The translations under genes and the position numbers were made by a program. A stretch of 64,000 bases of DNA from Brevibacterium album DSM 18261. Lineage in GTDB: Bacteria; Actinomycetota; Actinomycetes; Actinomycetales; Brevibacteriaceae. Positions 8,296 to 16,390 of this stretch are shown here, in pieces. The stretch is taken from positions 146,136 through 210,135 of the forward strand of contig NZ_AUFJ01000015.1 in the NCBI RefSeq assembly GCF_000426445.1. Reading direction: 5' to 3'. The notes below the pieces were generated by a model, which had not been told where the DNA came from, made no database searches, and saw only the letters and a list, made by a program, of their open reading frames with translations. Each line of letters begins with the position of its first letter. Within the stretch, counting starts at the first letter, position 1.

Positions 8296-8889
8296 TCAGA
8301 CGGGGAGGACCCGGCCGTTGACGAGGCCCTCGACGGCGAGCACATAGGCGGTGCCGACCTCCTCGTCCGTGACCGGGCGGTGGCCGGGGAACGCGGGGTG
8401 GTAGTGCGGGGAGTTCGCGAGGACGTCGGGGGAGACGGCGTTGACGCGGATGCCGCGCGGGGCCTCTGCCGCAGCGACCATGACATAGGCGTCCACGGCC
8501 CCGTTCGCGGCGGCCGCCGCCGCACCCGTGGCGATGGGCTCACGGCTGAGGACCCCGGTGGTCAGTGTGATCGACCCGCCGTCGGCCACATGGTCGAGGG
8601 CCGCCCGGGCCACGTCGATCTGACTCAGGGCCTTCGACAGGAAGCCGGAGAGGTAGTCCTCGTGCGTGAGCTCCGTGACCGGTCTGAAGGGCACCGCCCC
8701 CGAGGCGACGAGGACGGCGTCCACCGCGCCCACCGCCTCGAACAGGGCGCTGGTCGAGGCCGGGTCCGTGATGTCCACGCCCGGCTCCGTGGAGCGGGAG
8801 GCGCGGACCACCTCGTGTCCGCGCTCCTCGAGGGCCGCTGCGGCGACGCCGCCCACATTGCCGTTCGCGCCGATGACGAGGACCTTCAT
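8296..8889 (-). CDS. Short-chain dehydrogenase-like NAD(P)-binding protein
   Basis: A 197-residue protein, short for an SDR. It starts with the nucleotide-binding MKVLVIGANGNVGG, has the LVASGAVPF strand and GSITLTTGVLSREP, then AANGAVDAYVMVAAAEAPRGIRVNAVSPDVLANSP. The usual YxxxK is replaced at the expected place by a region reading ANGAVDAYVMV, so the catalytic tetrad is atypical, as in several small divergent SDRs. The start at 8889 has AAGGAG 7 bases upstream. The operator TTGTCATACAA lies 75 bases upstream, placing it in the GntR regulon. The substrate is unknown. Confidence 0.8.
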   Translation of the reverse strand: MKVLVIGANGNVGGVAAAALEERGHEVVRASRSTEPGVDITDPASTSALFEAVGAVDAVLVASGAVPFRPVTELTHEDYLSGFLSKALSQIDVARAALDHVADGGSITLTTGVLSREPIATGAAAAAANGAVDAYVMVAAAEAPRGIRVNAVSPDVLANSPHYHPAFPGHRPVTDEEVGTAYVLAVEGLVNGRVLPV

Positions 8890-8963
8890 GCTGTGTCTCC
8901 TTCGCTTCCCGGGAGGGCTCCGCGGATCGGCAGACCTCCTGTGCAGACCGCCCGGGGTCCACG

Positions 8964-8974
8964 TTGTCATACAA
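8964..8974. promoter_or_regulatory. GntR operator before the SDR gene
   Basis: TTGTCATACAA, the exact reverse complement of 7103-7113, 75 bases upstream of the SDR start in the divergent SDR/LCP spacer. Confidence 0.6.
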
Positions 8975-9112
8975 AAGCGATTCAGGGAAGGGGTGCGACA
9001 CGCATTCCGCCGGAAGTCCGCTGCGAGTTCGTCCCGGGCCCTGTGCCGATGCGGTGCTGAGCCGAAGGAGTAGGATGGACGGCCGCAGTGCCTGTGCAAG
9101 CGACGGAGAGAG

Positions 9113-10297
9113 GTGAGCGCAGTGCCCGACTGTCTTCACGGAGACGACGGCAGCAGCAGCGCCCAGCGCTTGCGCCCTCGACGGTACCGGCGCCTCATGG
9201 AGGCGAAGTACCGGCGCCGCCGCCTGACTGTGGGAGCCGCCGCGGTGCTCGCGGTGGGGCTCACGGTGACCGGGATCGCAGCGGTCGGGAAGCTGCAGGG
9301 CAATCTGTCCTCCGCACCGATCCGGGCAGAGGACGCAGCGCCCGCGCTGGGCGGGGAGTCGGGCATGAACCTGCTGATCCTTGGCTCCGACACGCGTGAT
9401 CTCGACAGCGACGCCTACGGCGACGCAGGGGGCGCCCGCAGCGATGCCATGGTGCTCGCGCACCTGTCCGCGGACGAGTCCCGCATCGACGCGATTCAGA
9501 TCCCGCGCGACACGGTGATGGAGATGCCCGCCTGTCCCGATACGGGCTCGGGGGAGTCGCCCGCGCACTACGGTGCCGTGAATTCCGCCCTCAACAACGG
9601 CCCCAGCTGCTCCGTGGCGGTGGTGGAAGCGCTCTCGGGCGTGCATATCGACCACTTCGTGGAGATGAACTTCGACGGTTTCGAGGCGATGGTCGAGGCG
9701 ATGGGCGGTCTTCCGGTTTGCCTGCCCGAGGCGCTGCAGGACCCCAAGGCCAATCTCGATCTTCCTGCAGGTGAGCAGACTGTCAGCGGTGAGGACGCGC
9801 TCGCCCTCGCGCGGACGCGGCATGCGGTGGGCGATGGCAGCGACATCGCACGCATGGGCCATCAGCAGAAGGTGATGTCGGCCATCGTGCAGCGGGCCAA
9901 GAGCGCGGAGGTGCTCACCCGGCCCGACCGGCTGTACGGCTTCCTCGACGCCGTCACGTCGTCGCTCACCGTGGATCCCGAGCTCGAGTCCCTCACGGCG
10001 CTGGCCTCACTCGCCCGCTCGGCCGCCGGTGTGGAGAGCGGTGAGATCACATTCATGGTGATGCCGTGGCAGGAGGACGCACGCGACCCCAATCGGGTGG
10101 TTCCCTCGGAGGCCGCCGGCGAGGTGTTTGCGCGCTTGGGCGCGGACGAACCGGTTTCCGGCTCCGAGACAGGCGATGCGGCCGGGGACCCGGCAGAATC
10201 TGCCGGGACCGGGGATTCGGCCCAGCCCGCCGAGGCCGACTCCGCCCCGGTGCCCGAACGGGAGATGCGGTCGGCGGACTCGACCATGTGCGGCTGA
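9113..10297 (+). CDS. LytR-CpsA-Psr (LCP) family cell-wall polymer ligase
   Basis: A 394-residue membrane-anchored protein. After a basic cytoplasmic segment, one transmembrane helix spans about residues 40-60 (LTVGAAAVLAVGLTVTGIAA). The LCP domain follows with MNLLILGSDTRD, RSDAMVLAHLS, the IPRDTVMEMP loop holding the conserved Arg and Asp, and DALALARTRHAVGDGSDIARMGHQQ. LCP enzymes transfer undecaprenyl-linked glycopolymers onto peptidoglycan outside the membrane. The C-terminal 50 residues are acidic and low in complexity. The GTG start follows GAGAGAGG. It is transcribed alone and divergently from the SDR. Confidence 0.88.
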   Translation: MSAVPDCLHGDDGSSSAQRLRPRRYRRLMEAKYRRRRLTVGAAAVLAVGLTVTGIAAVGKLQGNLSSAPIRAEDAAPALGGESGMNLLILGSDTRDLDSDAYGDAGGARSDAMVLAHLSADESRIDAIQIPRDTVMEMPACPDTGSGESPAHYGAVNSALNNGPSCSVAVVEALSGVHIDHFVEMNFDGFEAMVEAMGGLPVCLPEALQDPKANLDLPAGEQTVSGEDALALARTRHAVGDGSDIARMGHQQKVMSAIVQRAKSAEVLTRPDRLYGFLDAVTSSLTVDPELESLTALASLARSAAGVESGEITFMVMPWQEDARDPNRVVPSEAAGEVFARLGADEPVSGSETGDAAGDPAESAGTGDSAQPAEADSAPVPEREMRSADSTMCG

Positions 10298-10339
10298 GCT
10301 GCCGGAGCGGTCTTCCGGCGGACAGGGCGGGCGCATGGC

Positions 10340-10477
10340 TCACCACTGCAGCATCTCCGTGCCGGTGTCCGCGAACTCCGCGTCCCGCTTCTCGAGGTAG
10401 GCGGCCTTGCCTTCGGCGTAGTTCGGATTGCCGTACGTGCCCGCGCCCCTGAACTCGATGAGGTCGATATGAGCCGC
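10340..10477 (-). pseudogene. Remnant of an enoyl-CoA hydratase/isomerase-type gene (C-terminus only)
   Basis: About 45 codons read AAHIDLIEFRG, then NPNYAEGKAAYLEKRDAEF, and end TGTEMLQW before a stop. The EGKAAYLEKRDAEF segment resembles the conserved C-terminal helix of crotonases (EGxxAFLEKRxPxF). There is no start codon or N-terminal domain: upstream lies the AhpD-gene terminator. It is therefore probably the tail of a deleted gene. The family assignment rests on this one short motif. Confidence 0.45.
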
Positions 10478-10486
10478 GCACCGGCT

Positions 10487-10516
10487 GCCCCGAGGCGCGG
10501 AATCCCGCCTCGGGGC
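10487..10516. terminator. Terminator of the AhpD-like gene
   Basis: GC hairpin with arms gccccgaggcg / cgcctcggggc and an 8-base loop, 27 bases past the stop at 10543 on the minus strand. Confidence 0.7.
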
Positions 10517-10542
10517 TGAGGGGCGGTCCGGTGTGCGCGGGC

Positions 10543-11142
10543 TCAGCCGCGACCCATGCCGTAGAACTCGGCGTTGGGCCGCATCGCCATGACGTTCGCC
10601 ATGCGGTTGGAGAGCCCGAAGAAGGAGGCGACTCCCGCGATGTCCCAGATGTCCTCGTCCGTGAAGCCGTGGGCGTGCAGGGCCTCGAAGTCCGCCTCGT
10701 CCACGGTCTGGGCGGACTGGGAGACCCGCATGGCGAAGTCGAGCATCGCCCGCTGCCGGGCGCTGATGTCGGCCTTGCGATAGTTCGCCGCGACCTGGTC
10801 GCTGATGAGCGGGTTCTTCGCCCGGATGCGCAGGATCGCCCCGTGGGCCACCACGCAGTACTGGCACTCGTTCGCGCTCGAGGTCGCGACGACGATCATC
10901 TCGCGCTCGGCCTTCGTCAGGCCGCTCTCCTTCTCCATGAGCGCATCGTGGTAGGCGAAGAACGCGCGGAACTCGTCCGGCCGGTGGGCCAGGGCGAGGA
11001 AGACATTGGGGACGAAGCCGGACTTCTCCTGCACCGCGAGGATCCGCTCACGGATGTCCCCGGGGAGCTCGTCGAGGGAGGGAACGGGGAAGCGGCTGAT
11101 CGGGGGCTCGGGGGTTCCTGCGGCTGCGGTCTGCTCGGTCAT
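10543..11142 (-). CDS. AhpD-like peroxidase-related protein (carboxymuconolactone decarboxylase fold)
   Basis: A 199-residue protein whose core carries ANECQYCVVAHGA, the CxxC-x3-H redox site of the AhpD family, followed by helices ending in DIWDIAGVASFFGLSNRMANVMAMRPN. Length and motifs match the uncharacterised peroxidase-related branch of the family. It probably acts in the cytoplasm as a thiol peroxidase or disulfide reductase. It lies 127 bases downstream of acuI on the same strand and has its own terminator. A link to acryloyl-CoA detoxification is possible but not shown by the sequence. Confidence 0.85.
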   Translation of the reverse strand: MTEQTAAAGTPEPPISRFPVPSLDELPGDIRERILAVQEKSGFVPNVFLALAHRPDEFRAFFAYHDALMEKESGLTKAEREMIVVATSSANECQYCVVAHGAILRIRAKNPLISDQVAANYRKADISARQRAMLDFAMRVSQSAQTVDEADFEALHAHGFTDEDIWDIAGVASFFGLSNRMANVMAMRPNAEFYGMGRG

Positions 11143-11269
11143 GGGTCTTCTCCATCTGAGGGGGGTGGGGGTGTGCGAGGCGAGCCTGTCCGCTCTGCGG
11201 GATCGGAGGGGCGGGAGTGTGCGGTGTGCGGCCGACTGGTGCGCCGTGCCGCGGGCGGGAGGAGTGTCC

Positions 11270-12265
11270 TCAGGCCTCGATGAGCGGGACGATCACCCGA
11301 CCGCGCACCTGCCCGGCGAGCAGCCTCTCCGCCGTGGGCAGGCAGTCCTCGAGGGAGACGGCTTCGGTCATCGGCTCGAGCACGGCGGGGTCGAGGTCCC
11401 GGGCGAGCCGGCGCCACGCCTCCCGGCGGTCCTCCTGCGGGCACATGACGCTGTCGATGCCGGCGAGCGTGACACCGTGGAGGATGAAGGGCGCGACGGT
11501 GGCGGGCAGGTCCATCCCGGCGGCCAGACCGCAGGCGGCCACGGTGCCCCGGTACTTGGTGGAGGCGCAGACGTTGGCGAGCACATGGCCGCCGGCCACA
11601 TCGACGGCACCGGCCCACTGCTCCTTGGCCAGCGGCCTGCCGGGCCCCTCGAAATCGGAGCGGGGGAGGATCCGCGCAGCGCCGAGACCGATGAGGTACT
11701 CCTCTTCCTCCGGCCGGCCCGTGACCGCGACGACCGTGTATCCGAGCTTCGAGAGCACTGCGACGGCGATGCTGCCCACGCCTCCCGAGGCACCGGTGAC
11801 GAGGACCTCGCCCTGCTCCGGCGTGACCCCGTGGCGTTCGAGGGCCATGACGCACAGCATCGCCGTGTACCCGGCGGTGCCGATGCTCATGGCCTGCTGC
11901 GGGGTGAAGGCGGATTCCAGGGGCACGAGCCAGCCCGCGTCGACGCGGGCGCGCCCGGCGAGTCCGCCCCAGTGGCGCTCGCCCACGCCCCAGCCGTTGA
12001 GAACCACCTGGTCGCCCGGCGCCCAGTCCGGGCTCGAGGACTCCGTCACGGTGCCGGCGAAGTCGATGCCGGGGACCATCGGGAAGCTGCGGACGACCTT
12101 GCCGCTGCCGGTGAGGGCGAGGGCGTCCTTGTAGTTGAGCGTTGAGCAGTCCACGCGCACCGTCACGTCACCGGCGGGCAGCCGGTCAGCGGGGACGTCC
12201 GCGACCTCGACCCGCTGTCCTCCCTCGTCCTCGCTGATCAGCAGGGCCCTGAAGCTCTCGGTCAT
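11270..12265 (-). CDS. acuI: Acryloyl-CoA reductase AcuI/YhdH-type quinone oxidoreductase
   Basis: A 331-residue zinc-free medium-chain dehydrogenase. Characteristic YhdH/AcuI signatures are [13 protein letters not shown] near the N-terminus, [13 protein letters not shown], the cofactor loop [18 protein letters not shown], and [20 protein letters not shown]. The enzyme reduces toxic acryloyl-CoA to propionyl-CoA with NADPH. The ATG overlaps the stop of the upstream TetR gene by 4 bases, reproducing the acuR-acuI order known from Rhodobacter. No DMSP lyase gene is visible here, so the source of acrylate may be a different substrate. Confidence 0.88.
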   Translation of the reverse strand: MTESFRALLISEDEGGQRVEVADVPADRLPAGDVTVRVDCSTLNYKDALALTGSGKVVRSFPMVPGIDFAGTVTESSSPDWAPGDQVVLNGWGVGERHWGGLAGRARVDAGWLVPLESAFTPQQAMSIGTAGYTAMLCVMALERHGVTPEQGEVLVTGASGGVGSIAVAVLSKLGYTVVAVTGRPEEEEYLIGLGAARILPRSDFEGPGRPLAKEQWAGAVDVAGGHVLANVCASTKYRGTVAACGLAAGMDLPATVAPFILHGVTLAGIDSVMCPQEDRREAWRRLARDLDPAVLEPMTEAVSLEDCLPTAERLLAGQVRGRVIVPLIEA

Positions 12266-13038
12266 GCTCTGTCCTCCTTCTCTGCGGCGTCAGCGCCGCT
12301 GTGGAGCGCCGGTGTGGCGCTCTGTGTGGTCTGCGATGGGCCCGATGATCCCGGTGGGTTCTGTGCGGGTTCCGGCGCCTCGGCGCCGATCATGGTGAGG
12401 AAGCCGTCCTCGAAGGCGAGGAGGGCTCCGGGGCCGCCGTCGAGCTTGGCCCGCAGCACCGCGCCCTCCCAGCCGATCCAGAAGACGCGGGCGAGCTGCC
12501 GACAGTCTGCGCCCGCGCGGATCTGGCCTGCGGCCTCGGCGGCTCGCAGGCATCCTGCGGTCCGCTCCTCCCAGTCCTCGAGTGCGGAGACGATGCGTGC
12601 GCGGAAGGAGCCGGGCAGCGCCCCCATCTCCTGCCCGAGATTGCCCACGAGGCAGCCGCGCCGGTAGTCGTGCTTCGCCATGCCTGCGGTGGCGTCCGCG
12701 ATGAATGCGCGCAGCTGCTGGAGCGGGCTGAGGGAGGCATCGGTGAACCAGCGGTCCAGTTTGGCGGCGAAGTACTCGGCGTAGGAGTCCACGGCGGCGA
12801 GGCCGAAGGCCTCCTTGCTGGGGAAGTAGTGGTAGAAGGAGCCCTTCGGCACGCCTGCGGCGGTGAGCACCTCGTCGATCCCGACGGCGCTCAGGCCCTT
12901 CTCGGTGAGGATCGCGACTCCCGCGCGCAGCAGCTTCTGCCGCGGGGCATCGGGAGCGCTCTGGTCCTTGCGGGGGCGGCCGCGCCTCCGGAGGGCGGGA
13001 GGGCTCTCCTCCGCGGGCGCGGGGAGCGACGGTGTCAT
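12262..13038 (-). CDS. acuR: TetR-family regulator, AcuR-like
   Basis: A 258-residue TetR protein. The N-terminal HTH is [27 protein letters not shown] at about residues 53-80, preceded by a basic RRRGRPRK arm; a helical ligand domain follows ([18 protein letters not shown]). The NLGQEM motif and the translational overlap with acuI support AcuR, a repressor released by acrylate or its CoA ester. The C-terminus is longer and Ser/Thr/Gln-rich compared with usual TetR proteins. The ATG at 13038 lies directly against the presumed operator and has no Shine-Dalgarno sequence, suggesting a leaderless message and autorepression. Confidence 0.82.
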   Translation of the reverse strand: MTPSLPAPAEESPPALRRRGRPRKDQSAPDAPRQKLLRAGVAILTEKGLSAVGIDEVLTAAGVPKGSFYHYFPSKEAFGLAAVDSYAEYFAAKLDRWFTDASLSPLQQLRAFIADATAGMAKHDYRRGCLVGNLGQEMGALPGSFRARIVSALEDWEERTAGCLRAAEAAGQIRAGADCRQLARVFWIGWEGAVLRAKLDGGPGALLAFEDGFLTMIGAEAPEPAQNPPGSSGPSQTTQSATPALHSGADAAEKEDRA

Positions 13039-13060
13039 GTCTATTTTCTAGACCGTTCTA
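13039..13060. promoter_or_regulatory. AcuR-type operator over the acuRI start
   Basis: GTCTA-TTTTC-TAGAC (13039-13053) is a perfect 5-base-arm inverted repeat, and TAGACCGTTCTA (13049-13060) forms a second, overlapping imperfect dyad. Both abut the acuR ATG. TAGAC-type half sites are common for TetR regulators of this branch. Confidence 0.5.
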
Positions 13061-13117
13061 CTCGGTAAATCAAGGGGTGGGTGCCGGGAGTGGGACGAGC
13101 GCCTCCTCTGGCTCGCG

Positions 13118-13375
13118 TTGAGCTCCCCGTTCCGGTTCGACGGCGAGATGCGCGCCTTCCTCGCGGACACGGACGGCAAGCAGACGCTGCAGGATGCGCT
13201 CGACCACTATCACGCGACGCGCGGGGGAGGGGCGAAGGACATCGATCCGCAGTTCGAGTACAACCGATTCACGCGTGCCTGGCACGAGGCGCATCCGGAC
13301 GGCTCGCGCGAGGAGCTGGCCGAGGCTTGGCGTGACTGCCGTCATCGCCCGGTGGATGAGCGGGGCCGCATCTAG
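13118..13375 (+). CDS. DUF6434-like small protein, possibly N-terminally truncated
   Basis: 85 codons from a TTG start. The segments FRFDGEMRAFLADTDGKTL-like and PQFEYNRFTRAWHEAHPDGSR followed by ELAEAWRD match the layout I associate with DUF6434, often found C-terminal to a SAP domain. Here the SAP-like part is absent and no good ribosome site precedes the start, so this may be a fragment. It begins the islet of small genes between acuR and the aminotransferase. The function is unknown. Confidence 0.45.
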   Translation: MSSPFRFDGEMRAFLADTDGKQTLQDALDHYHATRGGGAKDIDPQFEYNRFTRAWHEAHPDGSREELAEAWRDCRHRPVDERGRI

Positions 13376-13414
13376 TCGGGGCTGGATGACGACGATCGAA
13401 GAGCTGAGGGAGGC

Positions 13415-13738
13415 GTGACGGCAATGGCACTGACATCTGAGGAATACCTCGCCAATCATCCCATGGACACCGAGATGCGCGCGCAGATCGACGCGCACAA
13501 AGCACGGATGCTCGCCGAGGTTCGGGCGTACCGGCTGCGTGAGCTGCGTGAGCAGGCAGGGCTGACTCAGGCTCAGCTTGCCGAGCGCATCGGTGTAGGT
13601 CAGCGACAGGTCTCCAAGATCGAGTCCGGCGACCTCGAGAATGCGAAGGTCGGCACTGTCCGTCGCTGCCTCGAGGCTGTTGGTGGGGGCCTCGCGCTGG
13701 AGTACGTGGCTGGCGATCAGCGGGTTCAGGTGGCCTGA
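13415..13738 (+). CDS. XRE-family HTH protein, antitoxin-like
   Basis: A 107-residue protein. The N-terminal half is helical and charged (DAHKARMLAEVRAYRLRE). The HTH is LTQAQLAERIGVGQRQVSKIES at about residues 50-71, followed by VGTVRRCLEAVGGGLALEYV as in HigA-type antitoxins of RelE/Gp49-like pairs. The GTG start follows GGGAGG. The GTGA overlaps the end of an upstream frame that finishes TTIEELREA, which may be a vestige of a partner gene, but no toxin domain is recognisable. Hence it is an orphan antitoxin or a stand-alone regulator. Confidence 0.7.
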   Translation: MTAMALTSEEYLANHPMDTEMRAQIDAHKARMLAEVRAYRLRELREQAGLTQAQLAERIGVGQRQVSKIESGDLENAKVGTVRRCLEAVGGGLALEYVAGDQRVQVA

Positions 13739-13779
13739 CGGGGCTGACGCGGGCCTGCCGCGATGACGGCTGACACGCC

Positions 13780-14130
13780 TCAGGCCTGAGGGCTCTCGCC
13801 TGCGAGGCACTTCTCGTAGACCGCGACCCAGGCGGCGAATACGGCGGCACCGGCGGCGAACGGGACGATCGATTCCTTCGCCGTACTTGTGCCGCGCAGC
13901 GCCGCCGTCGCGGAGAATGCCCCAGCTGCGAGGTTGATCGAACCCCAGACGAGGTTCCTTCCGGGCCCGGAATCCTGCCCGCCGAGCGGGGTGAGCATAT
14001 GTTGGCCTCGGGCTGCCGTGGCCAGATGGGGCACGCTGTTGGCCGTGAGGACGCCGACGGTGAAAGCTCGCCAGCTCCACCCTCCGCGTCGAGTGCCGCC
14101 CATGCCCGGCTGTCGTCTCCTGTTCATCAT
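13780..14130 (-). CDS. Small membrane protein of unknown function
   Basis: 116 residues from ATG 14130, which follows GAGGAAGGGG; a longer reading to 14196 lacks a ribosome site. Segments FTVGVLTANSVPHLATAARG and LVWGSINLAAGAFSATAAL are hydrophobic, and VPFAAGAAVFAAWVAVYEK forms a third helix, so three membrane spans are likely. The ANSVPH and TPLGG motifs recur in small actinobacterial membrane proteins that I cannot assign a role. It is convergent with the XRE gene and divergent from higBA. Confidence 0.65.
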   Translation of the reverse strand: MMNRRRQPGMGGTRRGGWSWRAFTVGVLTANSVPHLATAARGQHMLTPLGGQDSGPGRNLVWGSINLAAGAFSATAALRGTSTAKESIVPFAAGAAVFAAWVAVYEKCLAGESPQA

Positions 14131-14245
14131 GGGGACCCCTTCCTCGTGGTCGACCTCCTCCCACGCTACCGCTGTCGGCACACGGGGATCGGTCACCTCA
14201 GCACCGCACAGGTTGTTCTGCGCCGGAACTCCATTGAGTCTCGAT

Positions 14246-14280
14246 TTAACGTCTAGTGTTAATGACGATGCCCGTTATAT
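14246..14280 (+). promoter_or_regulatory. higBA promoter and operator
   Basis: TTAAC (14246-14250), 7 bases, GTTAA (14258-14262): an inverted repeat like known HigA operators. The -10-like TTATAT (14275-14280) sits 10 bases before the higB GTG, so the transcript is probably leaderless and autorepressed. The area is visibly more AT-rich than its surroundings. Confidence 0.6.
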
Positions 14281-14289
14281 GCTGGTCTC

Positions 14290-14571
14290 GTGATCAGATC
14301 GTTCGGAAGCAAGGACACCGAGCGGCTGTGGCGTCGTGATCGCGTGCGGTCGATCGATCCGAGGATCCATCGGGTCGCACTGCGCAAGCTTCGTCAGGTC
14401 GGGGCCGCGGAGAGCCTTGACGACCTCCGTATCCCGCCCGGTAACCGCCTCGAGGCGCTGAAGGGCGATCGGGCCGGTCAGCACAGCATCAGGATCAACG
14501 ACCAGCGGCGGATCTGTTTTGTATGGATGGACGCCGGACCGGAGGAGGTGGAGATAGTTGACTACCACTGA
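14290..14571 (+). CDS. higB: HigB toxin (RelE/ParE superfamily ribosome-dependent mRNase)
   Basis: A 93-residue toxin of the plasmid-maintenance killer family. It begins MIRSFGSKDTERLW, has RALRKL-like spacing in VALRKLRQVGAAESLDDL and RIPPGNRLEALKGDRAGQHSI, and ends with IRINDQRRICFVW and VEIVDYH, the conserved beta-strand core and C-terminal His. HigB cleaves mRNA on the ribosome. The toxin precedes the antitoxin, the usual order for higBA. The GTG start lies 10 bases from the -10 box. It overlaps higA by 14 bases. Confidence 0.88.
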   Translation: MIRSFGSKDTERLWRRDRVRSIDPRIHRVALRKLRQVGAAESLDDLRIPPGNRLEALKGDRAGQHSIRINDQRRICFVWMDAGPEEVEIVDYH

Positions 14572-14860
14572 CAAGATCGCCCCGATCCACCCGGGAGAGG
14601 TCCTCATGGAGGACTTCATCGAGGGCTTCGGGATCACTCAGAACAAGCTCGCTGTGTCGATCGGAGTGCCACCGCGGCGGATCAACGAGATCGTGCACGG
14701 CAAGCGGGGAATCAGCGCGGATACTGCGCTGCGGCTTGCGAAGTACTTCGGGACGTCGGCGGAGTTCTGGATCAATCTGCAGAGCCACTACGAGTTGGAT
14801 CAGGCGGAGGACCTAGCGGGAGAGCAGATCGCCGCGATCACTCCATTGAGCGTCGTCTGA
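14558..14860 (+). CDS. higA: HigA antitoxin (XRE-type HTH)
   Basis: A 100-residue HigA: IHPGEVLMEDFIEGFGITQNKLA, then IGVPPRRINEIVHGKRGISADTALRLAKYFGTSAEFWINLQ, the textbook HigA signature running through the HTH into the dimerisation helices. It neutralises HigB and represses the operon through the TTAAC-N7-GTTAA site. The TTG start lies inside the end of higB, so translation is coupled. The gene ends right at a strong terminator. Confidence 0.9.
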   Translation: MTTTDKIAPIHPGEVLMEDFIEGFGITQNKLAVSIGVPPRRINEIVHGKRGISADTALRLAKYFGTSAEFWINLQSHYELDQAEDLAGEQIAAITPLSVV

Positions 14861-14890
14861 GCGGCCCCGCCCCTATGGGCAGGGCCGCTC
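14859..14890. terminator. Terminator between higA and the aminotransferase
   Basis: Arms gagcggccc / gggccgctc with further inner pairing, starting within the higA stop codon. The convergent aminotransferase ends at 14903, so it probably serves both directions. Confidence 0.75.
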
Positions 14891-14902
14891 AACCCGCGCC
14901 CC

Positions 14903-16390
14903 TCACCCCACGTGCGCGTCCGCGAGGCTCAGCGCCTCATCGATGACGTCGAGGCCGGCGCGCAGGTCCGCATCGGCGATGTTGAGCGGCGGGACCACGT
15001 GGATGCGGTTGAAATTGGCGAAGGGCAGCACGCCGCCCGCCCTGATCGCGCCCAGCACCGCGTTCATCGCCTCCGAGCTGCCGCCGTAGGGGGCCAGCGG
15101 CTCGCGCGTCTCCCGGTTCCGCACCAGTTCGATCGCCCAGAAGCAGCCGAGGCCGCGCACATCGCCCACCGAGGGGTGGCGCTCCTTCATCTTTTCCAGG
15201 CGCGGGCCGATCACCTCGCGGCCCAGGCGCGCGGCGTTCTCGATCATGCCCTCCTCGCGCATCGCGGTGATCGTCGCGACCGCCGCCGCACACGCCAGCG
15301 GATGGCCGGAGTAGGTGAGCCCGCCGGGGTACTGCCGGTCGACGAAGGTCCCGTAGATCGGCTCGGCGATGATGACGCCGCCCAGTGGGACGTATCCGGA
15401 GTTCACGCCCTTGGCGAAGGTGATGAGGTCCGGGGCGATGTCCCAGTTGTCGACCGCGAACCAGGCCCCGGTGCGTCCGAAGCCGGCCATCACCTCGTCC
15501 GCGATGAACACGATCCCGTGCTTCCGAGTGAGCTCCCGGACGCCTGCGAGGTAGCCCGGGGGCGGCGCGTAGATGCCCGCCGTGCCCGGGACCGTCTCCA
15601 GCACGAGGGCGGCGATGTTCGCCGCGCCCTCCAGCGTGATCATGTCCTCGAGGTGGCGCAGCGCCCGCTCGGTCTCCTGCTCCGGGGTCTCCGAGCCGAA
15701 GTGCGAGCGGTACGTATAGGCGGGCATGAAGTGCACGACGCCCTCGCCGGAGGAGTCGTTGGGGAAGCGCCGCGGATCGCCCGTGACGTTGACCGCCAGC
15801 TGCGTGCCGCCGTGGTAGCTGCGATAGGCGGAGAGCACCTTCTGCCGGCCCGTGTGCAGGCGGGCCATGCGGATCGCGTGCTCATTGGCATCGGCCCCGC
15901 CGTTGGTGAAGAACACCCGGTCCAGGCCCTCCGGCGCGAGATCCGCGATGAGGCGGGCGGCCTCGGAGCGGGCGCCGTTGACGTGCTGCGGCGCGATGGT
16001 GCAGATGTCCGCCGCCTGCTCCTGGATCGCCTGGACGACTGCGGGGTGCTGGTGGCCGATGTTCGTGTTCACGAGCTGGCTGGAGAAGTCGAGCAGCTCG
16101 CGGCCCTCGCCGTCCCACACCCGGGAGCCGGCCGTCCGGGTGATCGTCATGGGGTCGAAGGGCCCCTGCGCCTGCCAGGAGTGGAACACGTGCTTCCGGT
16201 CGAGCTCATGGGCGCGGCGGCCCCTGGTGAGTGCCTCCTCGCTCACCGGGTCGTGCTGGGAGCCGGCCTGTGCGGAGCCGGGAGCCGTGCCCGAGGCGGC
16301 AGAGGCCTCGGCGACAGGAGCTGCGGTGCCGGCGGCCTGCGGATCCGCAGATCCCGCCTCGGGCAGGGTCTCGTTCTGTGTGACGGTCAC
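14903..16390 (-). CDS. Class III (omega) aminotransferase, probably beta-alanine/omega-amino acid:pyruvate type
   Basis: A 495-residue PLP enzyme of fold type I. Motifs: LDFSSQLVNTNIGHQHP, VFFTNGGADANEHAIRMAR (cofactor phosphate loop), SAYRSYHGGT, the Asp of VFIADEVMAGFGRTG that holds the PLP nitrogen, and the Schiff-base Lys in TFAKGVNSGYVPLGG. The first 55 residues are a low-complexity Ala/Ser/Pro extension absent from most homologues. The GTG start at 16390 has GAGGAG upstream. It is 76 bases downstream of mmsA, the order expected for beta-alanine or omega-amino acid degradation: amino group to pyruvate, then the semialdehyde to acetyl-CoA. Confidence 0.87.
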   Translation of the reverse strand: MTVTQNETLPEAGSADPQAAGTAAPVAEASAASGTAPGSAQAGSQHDPVSEEALTRGRRAHELDRKHVFHSWQAQGPFDPMTITRTAGSRVWDGEGRELLDFSSQLVNTNIGHQHPAVVQAIQEQAADICTIAPQHVNGARSEAARLIADLAPEGLDRVFFTNGGADANEHAIRMARLHTGRQKVLSAYRSYHGGTQLAVNVTGDPRRFPNDSSGEGVVHFMPAYTYRSHFGSETPEQETERALRHLEDMITLEGAANIAALVLETVPGTAGIYAPPPGYLAGVRELTRKHGIVFIADEVMAGFGRTGAWFAVDNWDIAPDLITFAKGVNSGYVPLGGVIIAEPIYGTFVDRQYPGGLTYSGHPLACAAAVATITAMREEGMIENAARLGREVIGPRLEKMKERHPSVGDVRGLGCFWAIELVRNRETREPLAPYGGSSEAMNAVLGAIRAGGVLPFANFNRIHVVPPLNIADADLRAGLDVIDEALSLADAHVG

